Assembly (NCBI GenBank): GCA_036389485.1
Contig: DASVPR010000020.1
Span: 1-30,298 of the forward strand
DNA length: 30,298 nt
DNA from: CADCVT01 sp036389485
Lineage (GTDB): Bacteria; Actinomycetota; Thermoleophilia; Solirubrobacterales; Solirubrobacteraceae
Direction: 5' to 3'
The first letter of the stretch is position 1, and each line of letters opens with the position of its first letter. The notes beneath the pieces are model-generated. The model did not search any database. It saw only the letters and a program-made list of their open reading frames with translations, and was not told the origin of the DNA. The translations under genes and the position numbers were made by a program. Below are positions 7,787-14,031 of the stretch, in pieces.

Positions 7787-8821
7787 CTACGCGTCTTCGT
7801 AGACGGTCTCGATGAAGCGCGACAGCTGGTGGGCGGCGTCGCGGACGAACACGATCGCCTCGGCGTAGTCCATCCGGACCGGGCCCATGAGCGAGACGGT
7901 CCCCAGCTTGCGCGCGGGCAGCCCGTACGCCGCGGCCACGAGCGCCATCGACTGCAGCTCGGGCGCCTCGTTCTCCGCCCCGATGCGGACCAGCACGTCG
8001 CGCTCGGTCAGCGCGCGGCGCAGGACGGTGAGGAGGTCGCGCCGCCGTTCGAGCACGGTCATCAGCTCGTTGATCTGGTCGAGGTCCTGCAGGCGGTGCT
8101 CCGCGATGAGCCGCGCCGCGCCGTCGACGTACAGCGTGTCCTGTGCGGTGGCGGCGAGCTCCGTGAACGCGGGCATGAGGCTCTCGAGGAACGCGCGCTC
8201 GGGCGGGTCGAGGCTCGGGTCGGTGAGGCGGCGGTGCAGGGTGCGCGCGCCGAGGTCCATCCCGGTCAGCTGGTCGTTCAGGTACTCGGCGGCCCAGCTC
8301 GCGAGGCCGGGGTCGACCGGCCGGTCGAACGTGAAGATCCGCTTCGAGACGCCGCCGGTCGAGGTGATGATCACGACCATCAGCACCTGCGGCTGCAGGC
8401 TGAGGACCTCGATGTGGCGGATCTCCGCCGTCTCGATCGGGGGCGCGGTGACGATCGCGAGGAGGCTCGACACCTGGCTGAGCGCCTCGGTGGTCGCGCG
8501 CATGGCGGCGTCCACCTCGCGGGTGGCGAGGGACAGCTCCAGCTCGCGGCGGTGCTGGGGCGGGTGGTGCGGCGCCGCGAGCAGGCCGTCGACGAAGAAC
8601 CGCATCGCGGCGTCGGTCGGGACGCGGCCGGCGCTCGTGTGCGGGTGGGCGAGCAGGCCGATCTCCTCGAGCTGCGCCAGCTCGCTGCGGATCGTCGAGG
8701 GCCGGCAGTCGAGGTCGGGGTCGGTCGAGAGCGTCTTCGAGCCGACGGGCGCGCCGGAGGCGAGGTACTCCTCGACGACCTTGCGCAGGATCAGCTCTTG
8801 CCGTGCGGTGGGCACGGTCAT
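7787..8821 (-). CDS. hrcA: Heat-inducible transcription repressor HrcA
   Basis: A 344-aa repressor of class I heat-shock genes. The winged-helix DNA-binding domain is residues 1-75 (RQELILRKVVEEYLASG, then PVGSKTL and STIRSELAQLEEIGLL). The GAF-like and dimerisation domains follow, ending with the HrcA signature GPVRMDYAEAIVFV. The ATG at 8821 has no Shine-Dalgarno. A TATCCT hexamer lies only 1 nt upstream of it but 7 nt upstream of an in-frame GTG at 8815, so a leaderless mRNA starting at that GTG (342 aa) is equally possible. The open frame continues to 9205 but that part is Arg/Ala-rich shadow sequence. No CIRCE operator (TTAGCACTC-N9-GAGTGCTAA) is visible upstream. Confidence 0.94.
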   Translation of the reverse strand: MTVPTARQELILRKVVEEYLASGAPVGSKTLSTDPDLDCRPSTIRSELAQLEEIGLLAHPHTSAGRVPTDAAMRFFVDGLLAAPHHPPQHRRELELSLATREVDAAMRATTEALSQVSSLLAIVTAPPIETAEIRHIEVLSLQPQVLMVVIITSTGGVSKRIFTFDRPVDPGLASWAAEYLNDQLTGMDLGARTLHRRLTDPSLDPPERAFLESLMPAFTELAATAQDTLYVDGAARLIAEHRLQDLDQINELMTVLERRRDLLTVLRRALTERDVLVRIGAENEAPELQSMALVAAAYGLPARKLGTVSLMGPVRMDYAEAIVFVRDAAHQLSRFIETVYEDA

Positions 8822-8822
8822 C

Positions 8823-8828
8823 AGGATA
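8823..8828 (-). promoter_or_regulatory. Candidate -10 element for hrcA
   Basis: On the minus strand this reads TATCCT, matching TAnnnT. It is 7 nt from the GTG at 8815, the distance expected if transcription begins at the start codon. No convincing -35 is visible. The same bases on the plus strand form the AGGATAGGA ribosome-site candidate of the small open frame at 8834, so only one of the two readings may be real. Confidence 0.35.
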
Positions 8829-8833
8829 GGAAC

Positions 8834-9049
8834 GTGGGCAGCCTGACCGCGCTCGTCGCCGCGCTCACCGCGGCCGCTCCGCCACCTGACGCCGTCCGCA
8901 CTTGCGGCACCCGCGACGAGTGGCGCGGCGCGCGCGCGATCGCGCGTGGCGCCGGCCAGCGCTCCGTCCGCTTCGACCCGTGCCCGCCCGGTGAGGACGT
9001 CCTCCGGCGCCGTGTCGCGCTCGGCGTCGCGCCGCGGAGGTGCGGCTGA
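8834..9049 (+). CDS. Possible small protein (71 aa), unrecognised
   Basis: A GTG-started frame with AGGATAGGA 2-10 nt upstream. It exactly fills the space between the divergent hrcA and the convergent membrane-protein gene (stop 9049, the neighbour's stop 9055). By hand count about 88% of third codon positions are G or C, against about 70% of second positions, which favours real coding in this frame. The product begins MGSLTALVAALTAAAPPPDA and has CGTRDEWRGARAIARG and VRFDPCPPGEDVLRRRV segments with four cysteines. It has no membrane segment and no family I recognise. The frame stays open far upstream as antisense to hrcA, which weakens the case. Confidence 0.4.
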   Translation: MGSLTALVAALTAAAPPPDAVRTCGTRDEWRGARAIARGAGQRSVRFDPCPPGEDVLRRRVALGVAPRRCG

Positions 9050-9054
9050 CGGCG

Positions 9055-9477
9055 TCAGGGGAGCAGTTGCTGCGCGTCGTCGGCCGGGAGCGCGGTGCCG
9101 TGCTCGAGCGCCGCGGCGACCTCGTCGACGAGCAGCCCGCTCTCCCGCCAGCCCACCACCCGCCAGTCGAGCCGGCGCTCGCGCGACTCCGCCCGCACGG
9201 TCCACGGCCGGCGCAGGAGGATCCGGCCGATCAGCCCGGCGAGCACGAGCACGAGCGCGATCACGATCTCGAGCGCGACCGCGAGCAGCGGCAGGACGAC
9301 CAAGAGGAGCACCATCACGACCGCGAGCGCGGCGACGCCGTCGACGACCCCGAGGTCCGAGCCCCCGCCGTCGAGCCAGTCGCGCCAGTCGCGGCCCGGC
9401 AAGCGAACCCTTTTCGGCAGCCAGCGGCGGCCGACCTTCCAGCGGGCGCCGTCCGGCGCGACGACCGTCCGCGCCGT
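9055..9477 (-). CDS. Small membrane protein, apparent ACG start
   Basis: A 140-aa protein if read from ACG at 9477, or 115 aa from TTG at 9402. The extra N-terminus (MARTVVAPDGARWKVGRRWL) looks like a genuine actinobacterial opening. It is preceded by a perfect GGAGGT (9483-9488) with 5-nt spacing, placed in the last codons of the HadB-like gene. No ATG, GTG or TTG exists in this frame between the upstream stop and 9402. Residues about 45-88 are strongly hydrophobic, enough for one or two membrane segments, followed by RPWTVRAESRERRLDWRVVGWRES. That pattern suggests a membrane protein with a cytoplasmic tail. Function unknown. It is the last gene of the SDR-HadA-HadB operon, 1 nt after the HadB stop. 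Confidence 0.7.
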   Translation of the reverse strand, partial: TARTVVAPDGARWKVGRRWLPKRVRLPGRDWRDWLDGGGSDLGVVDGVAALAVVMVLLLVVLPLLAVALEIVIALVLVLAGLIGRILLRRPWTVRAESRERRLDWRVVGWRESGLLVDEVAAALEHGTALPADDAQQLLP

Positions 9478-9478
9478 G

Positions 9479-9859
9479 TCAGACCTCCAGCTCGGCCTCG
9501 GCGTTGCGGATGATCTGGTTGCCGTTCTGCTCGGCGACGGTGTCGATCACCGCGACGCCGTCGCGCACCTCGCGGACGGTCCCGGTCACGACGATCTCCT
9601 GCTCAGGCAGGCCCATGCCGCGGAACTGGACGCTCAGGCGCTTCAGGGCGTGCGGGCCGCCGCCGTGTTCGGTCTGCGCCCGGGCGACCTGGGCCATCGT
9701 CCACAGGCCGTGGAGGATCCGGCCGGGCAGGCCGACCTGCTTGGCGAACTCCTCGTCGATGTGGATCGGGTTGTAGTCGCCGGACGCGCCCGCGTACCGG
9801 ACGGTCAGGTACTTGTCGGGCGTGATCGCCAGCCTGCGGATCTCGTCGCCGGGCTGCAT
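9479..9859 (-). CDS. hadB: MaoC-like (R)-3-hydroxyacyl dehydratase, HadB type
   Basis: A 126-aa hot-dog-fold dehydratase. The hydratase-2 motif GDYNPIHIDEEFAKQVGLPG carries the catalytic pair Asp28 and His33, followed by the long central helix GRILHGLWTMAQVARA (46-61). In mycobacteria HadB is the catalytic subunit that pairs with HadA to remove water from 3-hydroxyacyl-ACP in FAS-II. The ATG at 9859 is 5 nt after the HadA-like stop, so a HadA-HadB heterodimer is likely. The substrate here (acyl-ACP for elongation or acyl-CoA) is inferred only from family and neighbours. The 3' end carries the GGAGGT that appears to serve the next gene. Confidence 0.88.
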   Translation of the reverse strand: MQPGDEIRRLAITPDKYLTVRYAGASGDYNPIHIDEEFAKQVGLPGRILHGLWTMAQVARAQTEHGGGPHALKRLSVQFRGMGLPEQEIVVTGTVREVRDGVAVIDTVAEQNGNQIIRNAEAELEV

Positions 9860-9864
9860 GCCGG

Positions 9865-10305
9865 TCAGACCCCCCTCACGATGTTGGTCCACGTCCCGAC
9901 GCAGACGGTCTCGTCGCGCTGGTTCTTCGAGACGGACTCGAAGACGTAGAAGCCCTTCCCGTCGCGCTCCTCGATCGACTTGACCGTGACGGTCGTCTTG
10001 ATCTCGTCGCCCGCGACGACCAGCGGCCCCCAGCGGAACTCCTGCCCGCCGTGGACCATCAGCGCGAAGTCCATGCCGACGTCGTGGTCGAAGATCGCCG
10101 GCGCCATCGCGGGCGACTTGTAGACGACGCAGAACATCGGCGGCGCGACGACGTCGTCGTAGCCCGCCTTCCGCGCGGCCTCGTGGTCGAGGTGGATCGG
10201 GTTCGTCTCGCCGACCGCGAGCGCGTACTCCTTGATCTTCTCCCGCCCGACCGCGTACGTGGTCGGGGGGAACTCCTTGCCGACGGCCTTCGTCTCGATC
10301 GCCAC
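9865..10305 (-). CDS. hadA: MaoC-like dehydratase N-terminal-type subunit, HadA type
   Basis: A 146-aa FAS1-like dehydratase-domain protein and partner of the downstream HadB. It shows the start FPPTTYAVGREKIKEYALAVGE, the hot-dog helix region NPIHLDHEAARKAGYDDVVAPPMF, and the second half MVHGGQEFRWGPLVVAGDEIKTTVTV. In mycobacterial HadAB this subunit binds the acyl chain while HadB supplies the catalytic Asp/His. GTG start at 10305, 9 nt after the stop of the upstream unrecognised gene. The normal length and tight coupling support a working heterodimer. Confidence 0.88.
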   Translation of the reverse strand: MAIETKAVGKEFPPTTYAVGREKIKEYALAVGETNPIHLDHEAARKAGYDDVVAPPMFCVVYKSPAMAPAIFDHDVGMDFALMVHGGQEFRWGPLVVAGDEIKTTVTVKSIEERDGKGFYVFESVSKNQRDETVCVGTWTNIVRGV

Positions 10306-10314
10306 GGCGCCGGA

Positions 10315-10776
10315 TTACAGCACGTGCACGCCGCCGGTGAGCACGACGCTCTTGACCCGCAGCGGCTCCCCGGGCGCGTGGTCGACGACCAGCTCCGGCG
10401 GCGGGCCGCCGAGCGCCTCGAGCGGGTCGAGCAGCGCCGCGCCGTCGCCCCGCAGCCGCACCTCGGCGAACCGCGGCGCGCCCGGCAGGGGCGGGGGCCA
10501 GTCGCGGGCGACGTCCTCGGGCGCGACCCTCCGCGTCAACGCGACCGGACCGGCGAGCGCGACGTCGACCCACTCGCCGTCGCGGGCCGTGTACGGCCGC
10601 GGCTCGCGCGCGAGGAGCCGCGCCGATGTGTGGATGTCGTCCGGCCGCAGGAACACCAGGGGCTCCCCCTCGTGGCCGACCTCGATGTAGCAGCGGTCGA
10701 GGAGGATCCGGTGGCCGGTGCGGAGCAGGCTCGCGGGCGCGTCGCGCACGCTGACATGGTCGAGAGCGACGATCAA
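10315..10776 (-). CDS. Unrecognised 153-aa protein in the HadAB operon
   Basis: The TTG at 10776 overlaps the SDR stop as TTGA. The product starts MIVALDHVSVRDAPASLLRT, is soluble and slightly acidic, and has no signal peptide or membrane segment. Notable segments are GHRILLDRCYIEVGHEGEPLVFLRPDDIHT, ALTRRVAPEDVARDWPPPLPG and VRLRGDGAALLDPLEALGGPPPELVVD. I do not recognise a family. Third codon positions are almost all G or C and the gene sits between SDR and HadA with short gaps, so it is very likely expressed. Context suggests an accessory protein for the reductase/dehydratase pathway, but that is inference. Confidence 0.72.
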   Translation of the reverse strand: MIVALDHVSVRDAPASLLRTGHRILLDRCYIEVGHEGEPLVFLRPDDIHTSARLLAREPRPYTARDGEWVDVALAGPVALTRRVAPEDVARDWPPPLPGAPRFAEVRLRGDGAALLDPLEALGGPPPELVVDHAPGEPLRVKSVVLTGGVHVL

Positions 10777-11555
10777 ATGATGATGTTGACGGCCCCGCCG
10801 TCGGCCGACCACGCGGCGCCGGTCACCGTGCTCGCGCGCTCGCTGCACAGGAACGCGACGACGTCCGCGACCTCCTCCGGCTCGGCGAAGCGCCCGAGCG
10901 GGACCTTCTCGGCCTGCGCCTGCAGCGCCTCCTCGCGGGAGATCCCGCGCGCGGCGCCGGTCTGGTCGGCGAGGCCGCCCTCGCCGGTCCACAGCTCGGA
11001 GCTCACCGGCCCGGGGGCGACCGCGTTCACGAGGACGCCTTCGTTCGCGTAGGAGTCCGCGAACACCCGGCTGAGCGAGAGCTGCGCCGCCTTCGTCACC
11101 GAGTACGCGGCGTTCGTCAGCGATGGCCGCTTGCCGGCCGACGAGGTCACGTTGACGATCCGCCCACCGCCCGCCTTCGCCATCCGCGGCGCGGCGCACC
11201 GCATCAGCCGCATCGGCGCCATGACGTGCAGGTTCCACTGGCCGTTCCAGTCCTCGTCGGTCAGCTCGTCGAGCGGGCGGGCGAAGGAGGTCCCGGCGTT
11301 GTTGACCAGGACGTCGATGCCGCCCATCTGCTCGGCGCACGTCGCGACGACCCGGTCGGCGGCGTCCGGGGCGGTGACGTCCACGGCGATCCAGTCGCCG
11401 CCGCAGCCGTCGGCGGCGCGCTGCACCGCGTCCGCGCTGCGGGCGACGAACAGCACCTTCGCGCCCTCGTCGCACAGCCGGCGCGCGGTCGCGAGCCCGA
11501 TGCCCCTGCTCGCGCCGGTGACGACGCAGACCTTCCCCTCGAGTCCCAGATCCAT
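10773..11555 (-). CDS. Short-chain dehydrogenase/reductase (SDR)
   Basis: A 260-aa classical SDR. The NAD(P)-binding motif is TGASRGIG (13-20), NNAG is at 85-88, the catalytic Ser is near 138-139, and YSVTK gives Tyr151 and Lys155. The C-terminus ends with the usual substrate-loop and GGAVN-type tail. The reaction would be oxidation or reduction of a hydroxyl/keto group. With HadA/HadB downstream, a 3-ketoacyl reductase role in fatty-acid elongation is plausible but unproven. The ATG at 11555 is chosen because GGAAGG lies 12 nt upstream and MDLGLEGKV is a normal SDR start; another ATG at 11567 is in frame but directly abuts the GGAAGG. It diverges from the phosphatase gene with 24 bp between. 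Confidence 0.92.
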   Translation of the reverse strand: MDLGLEGKVCVVTGASRGIGLATARRLCDEGAKVLFVARSADAVQRAADGCGGDWIAVDVTAPDAADRVVATCAEQMGGIDVLVNNAGTSFARPLDELTDEDWNGQWNLHVMAPMRLMRCAAPRMAKAGGGRIVNVTSSAGKRPSLTNAAYSVTKAAQLSLSRVFADSYANEGVLVNAVAPGPVSSELWTGEGGLADQTGAARGISREEALQAQAEKVPLGRFAEPEEVADVVAFLCSERASTVTGAAWSADGGAVNIII

Positions 11556-11579
11556 CGCACTCGGCATCCTTCCACGACC
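11556..11579. promoter_or_regulatory. 24-bp divergent promoter spacer (SDR / phosphatase)
   Basis: The whole spacer between two divergent start codons. On the plus strand CATCCT (11565-11570) lies 9 nt before the GTG of the phosphatase. On the minus strand AAGGAT, on nearly the same bases, lies 10 nt before the SDR ATG. Both keep the key A2 and T6 of the -10 consensus but lack the first T. The layout mirrors the clearer murJ/rpsT spacer, also 24 bp. Confidence 0.35.
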
Positions 11580-12023
11580 GTGAGGCTCCTCTTCGTCTGC
11601 CTGGGGAACATCTGCCGCTCGCCGACGGCGGAGGGCGTGATGCGCGCGCTGATCCGCGAGCGCGGGCTGGAGGACCGGATCGAGGTCGACAGCGCGGGAA
11701 CGGGCGGCTGGCACGTCGGCGCGCCGCCCGATGCGCGGGCGACCGAGGCCGCGCGCCGCCGCGGCATCGTGCTGGAGGGCGCGGCGCGGCGGTTCTCGGT
11801 CGAGGACTTCGACCGCTTCGACGTCATCCTCGCCATGGACTCCGAGAACCTCCGCGACCTGCGCGCCCTGGCGCCGGACGACGAGGCGCGCGCGAAGGTG
11901 CGGCTGCTGCGCGGGCCCGGCCTCGACGTCCCGGACCCGTACTACGGCGGCGCCGACGGCTTCGAGAACGTGCTCGACCACGTCGAGGAGGCCTGCCGGA
12001 GGCTCCTCGACGAGATCGCTTGA
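11580..12023 (+). CDS. Low-molecular-weight protein tyrosine phosphatase
   Basis: A 147-aa LMW-PTP. The P-loop is CLGNICRSP with nucleophile Cys7 and Arg13, and the general-acid loop is DPYYGG with Asp119. VDSAGTGGWHVGAPPD is the family's substrate-wall segment. Such enzymes dephosphorylate protein tyrosines, or sometimes phosphoarginine, in the cytoplasm. The kinase partner is not in the window. GTG start at 11580; there is no Shine-Dalgarno in the 24-bp space before it. It overlaps the kinase-like gene downstream by 4 nt (TTGA), so the two are co-translated. Confidence 0.93.
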   Translation: MRLLFVCLGNICRSPTAEGVMRALIRERGLEDRIEVDSAGTGGWHVGAPPDARATEAARRRGIVLEGAARRFSVEDFDRFDVILAMDSENLRDLRALAPDDEARAKVRLLRGPGLDVPDPYYGGADGFENVLDHVEEACRRLLDEIA

Positions 12024-12832
12024 GCGTCCCGGCGTCGATCGCGGGCCGCGCGGTGGTCGAGTCGCGGGCCGTCCCCGGCGGGGACATCAACGACGCCTAC
12101 TCCGCGACGCTCGACGACGGCACCCGCGTCTTCGTGAAGACGCGGAGCGACCCCGGGCCGGGCGAGTACGCGACCGAGGCGGCCGGGCTGCGGTGGCTCG
12201 CGGAGCCGGGCGCCCTCGGCGTGCCGGAGGTGCTGGACGTCGGCGACGACTTCCTCGCGCTCGAGTGGCTCGACGCCGGAGGAGGGCTCGACGACGAGGA
12301 GCTCGGGCGAGGCGTCGCGCAGGTGCACGCCGCGGGAGCGGAACGGTTCGGGGCGGCGCCGCCGGGCGCGCCGACCGACGAGGTGAGGCTCGGCCCCCTC
12401 CTCCTCCCCAACGACCCCGCACCGGACTGGCCGGCGTTCTACGCGGAGCGCCGCCTCCTCCCCCTCGCGGACCGCTTCCCCGTCGTCGCCCGGCTCTGCG
12501 AGCGGATCCACGACCTCGCGGGCCCGGAGGAGCCGCCGGCGCGGCTGCACGGCGATCTCTGGAGCGGGAACGTCCTCGCCAGCGGCGGGCGGCCGTACCT
12601 CATCGACCCGGCGGCGTACGGCGGCCACCGCGAGGTCGACCTCGCGATGCTGCGCCTCTTCGGGTCGCCGGGGCCGCGCTTCCTCGCCGCGTACGGCGAG
12701 GTCGCGCCGCTGAGCGACGGCCACGAGGACCGCGTCGCGCTCTACCAGCTGTTCCCGCTCCTCGTCCACGCCGCGCTCTTCGGCGGCGGATACGCGGCGT
12801 CAGTCGAGCGGGCGGCCCGCCGGTACGTCTAG
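12020..12832 (+). CDS. Fructosamine/ketosamine-3-kinase family protein
   Basis: A 270-aa aminoglycoside-phosphotransferase-fold kinase of the fructosamine kinase family. GGDINDAYSATLDDGTRVFVKT (20-41) contains the start signature and the ATP lysine, HGDLWSGN (177-184) is the catalytic loop, and LIDPAAYGGHREVDLAML (194-211) is the metal-binding segment. Bacterial members phosphorylate protein-bound or free ketosamines and start deglycation. The TTG start at 12020 overlaps the phosphatase stop. The C-terminal 33 bp overlap the 3' end of the convergent MFS gene. The phosphatase-kinase pair recurs in actinobacteria and suggests a protein-damage or signalling pair, though the link is inferred. Confidence 0.9.
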   Translation: MSVPASIAGRAVVESRAVPGGDINDAYSATLDDGTRVFVKTRSDPGPGEYATEAAGLRWLAEPGALGVPEVLDVGDDFLALEWLDAGGGLDDEELGRGVAQVHAAGAERFGAAPPGAPTDEVRLGPLLLPNDPAPDWPAFYAERRLLPLADRFPVVARLCERIHDLAGPEEPPARLHGDLWSGNVLASGGRPYLIDPAAYGGHREVDLAMLRLFGSPGPRFLAAYGEVAPLSDGHEDRVALYQLFPLLVHAALFGGGYAASVERAARRYV

Positions 12833-13990
12833 CGTCGCGCGGCGGGCGACGACGATCGCCGCCGCGAGGAGCGGGCTTGCCGCGATGAGGAGGAAGGCGG
12901 TGCCGGTGCCCCACTGCTCGACGGCCGCGCCGCCGAGGACCGTCCCGAGCCCGACGCCGATCGAGTTCGCGGCGCTGAGCCACGTGAACGCCTCGGCGCT
13001 CGCGCGGCCGCCCGCCGCCTGGTCGAGCGCGACCGACGCCGCCGACCACTGCGCCGTGCTCGGCGCGCAGGCGGCGAAGAGGAGCACGGCGAGGACGATC
13101 GGCGCGCTCGGGAGCGCGAGCAGCGCGATCAGCGGTGCCCCGACGAGCCCGATCACGACGAGCTGGGTCGGCAGCGCGCCCGGCCACGGCCGTCCCCCGT
13201 ACACCAGCGCGCCGACGATCGCCCCCGCCGCGGCGATCGCGAGCAGGACGCCCGCGAGCTCCGGCTCCCCGCGCCGCTCCGCGAACGCCGCGACGATGAC
13301 GTCGATCCCGCCCAGCCCGATGTCCGCGAGGCCCGTCATGAGCACGAGGGTGAGGACGCCCGGGAGGCGGATCGGCGAGCCGGCCCGCGCGTGCGCCGGC
13401 GAGGGGACCACGCCCGCGACCGCGGCGAACACGAGCGACCCGGCGAGGAGGAGCGCCGCCGACGCGCCGAGCGCCGCACGCTCCCCGATCGTCGCGATCC
13501 CCAGGCCGGCGAGGAGCGGCCCGGCGACGAACACCGCCGTCTGCAGCGCGTTCTCGAAGGAGTACGCGGCCGCGAGGCGGTCGTCGCCGGGCCCGAGGAC
13601 GCGCTGCCACTCCAGCCGCATGCTCGCCACCAGCGGCGGCGTCGCGGCGCCGGAGACGAAGCACAGCACGACGAGCACCGCGCTCGGCGCGGCGCCGGCG
13701 AGCACCGCGACCAGGCCGAGCGCGACGGCGCTCACGAGCGCCAGCAGCGGCAGCGCGGCGCGCGACCCGCGCCGGTCGACGAGCCGCCCGCGCGCCGGAG
13801 CGGCCACCGCGACGCCCGCCGAGAACGCCCCGCCCGCCACGCCCGCGACCGCGAACGACCCCGTCGCCTCCTCCACGCTCAGCAGGAGGGGCAGCAGGTA
13901 GATGCCGATGGCGAGCCGGGCGCCGGCCGAGGCGGCGACGAGCCGGCGCGCCTCCGGCGGATCGAAGAGGCGGCCGTAGGCGCGGAGCAC
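12800..13990 (-). CDS. MFS transporter
   Basis: A 396-aa major facilitator superfamily protein with 12 predicted membrane segments. The loop between segments 2 and 3 reads APARGRLVDRRGSR, the MFS motif A variant. A long cytoplasmic loop (VVPSPAHARAGSPIRLPG) separates the two halves. Its resemblance is to small drug/metabolite efflux carriers; the substrate is unknown. GTG start at 13990, diverging from the phosphoesterase gene with 41 bp between. Its 3' end overlaps the kinase gene tail-to-tail by 33 bp. Confidence 0.88.
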   Translation of the reverse strand: MLRAYGRLFDPPEARRLVAASAGARLAIGIYLLPLLLSVEEATGSFAVAGVAGGAFSAGVAVAAPARGRLVDRRGSRAALPLLALVSAVALGLVAVLAGAAPSAVLVVLCFVSGAATPPLVASMRLEWQRVLGPGDDRLAAAYSFENALQTAVFVAGPLLAGLGIATIGERAALGASAALLLAGSLVFAAVAGVVPSPAHARAGSPIRLPGVLTLVLMTGLADIGLGGIDVIVAAFAERRGEPELAGVLLAIAAAGAIVGALVYGGRPWPGALPTQLVVIGLVGAPLIALLALPSAPIVLAVLLFAACAPSTAQWSAASVALDQAAGGRASAEAFTWLSAANSIGVGLGTVLGGAAVEQWGTGTAFLLIAASPLLAAAIVVARRATLDVPAGRPLD

Positions 13991-14031
13991 GACGGGCGGC
14001 TGCTATCCGGGCCGCTCGGGCATCACTCCGA

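Noticed and set aside
8822..9205. Upstream extension of hrcA
   Set aside because: Translation is Arg/Ala/Gly-rich and unlike HrcA; the winged-helix domain begins right after 8821.
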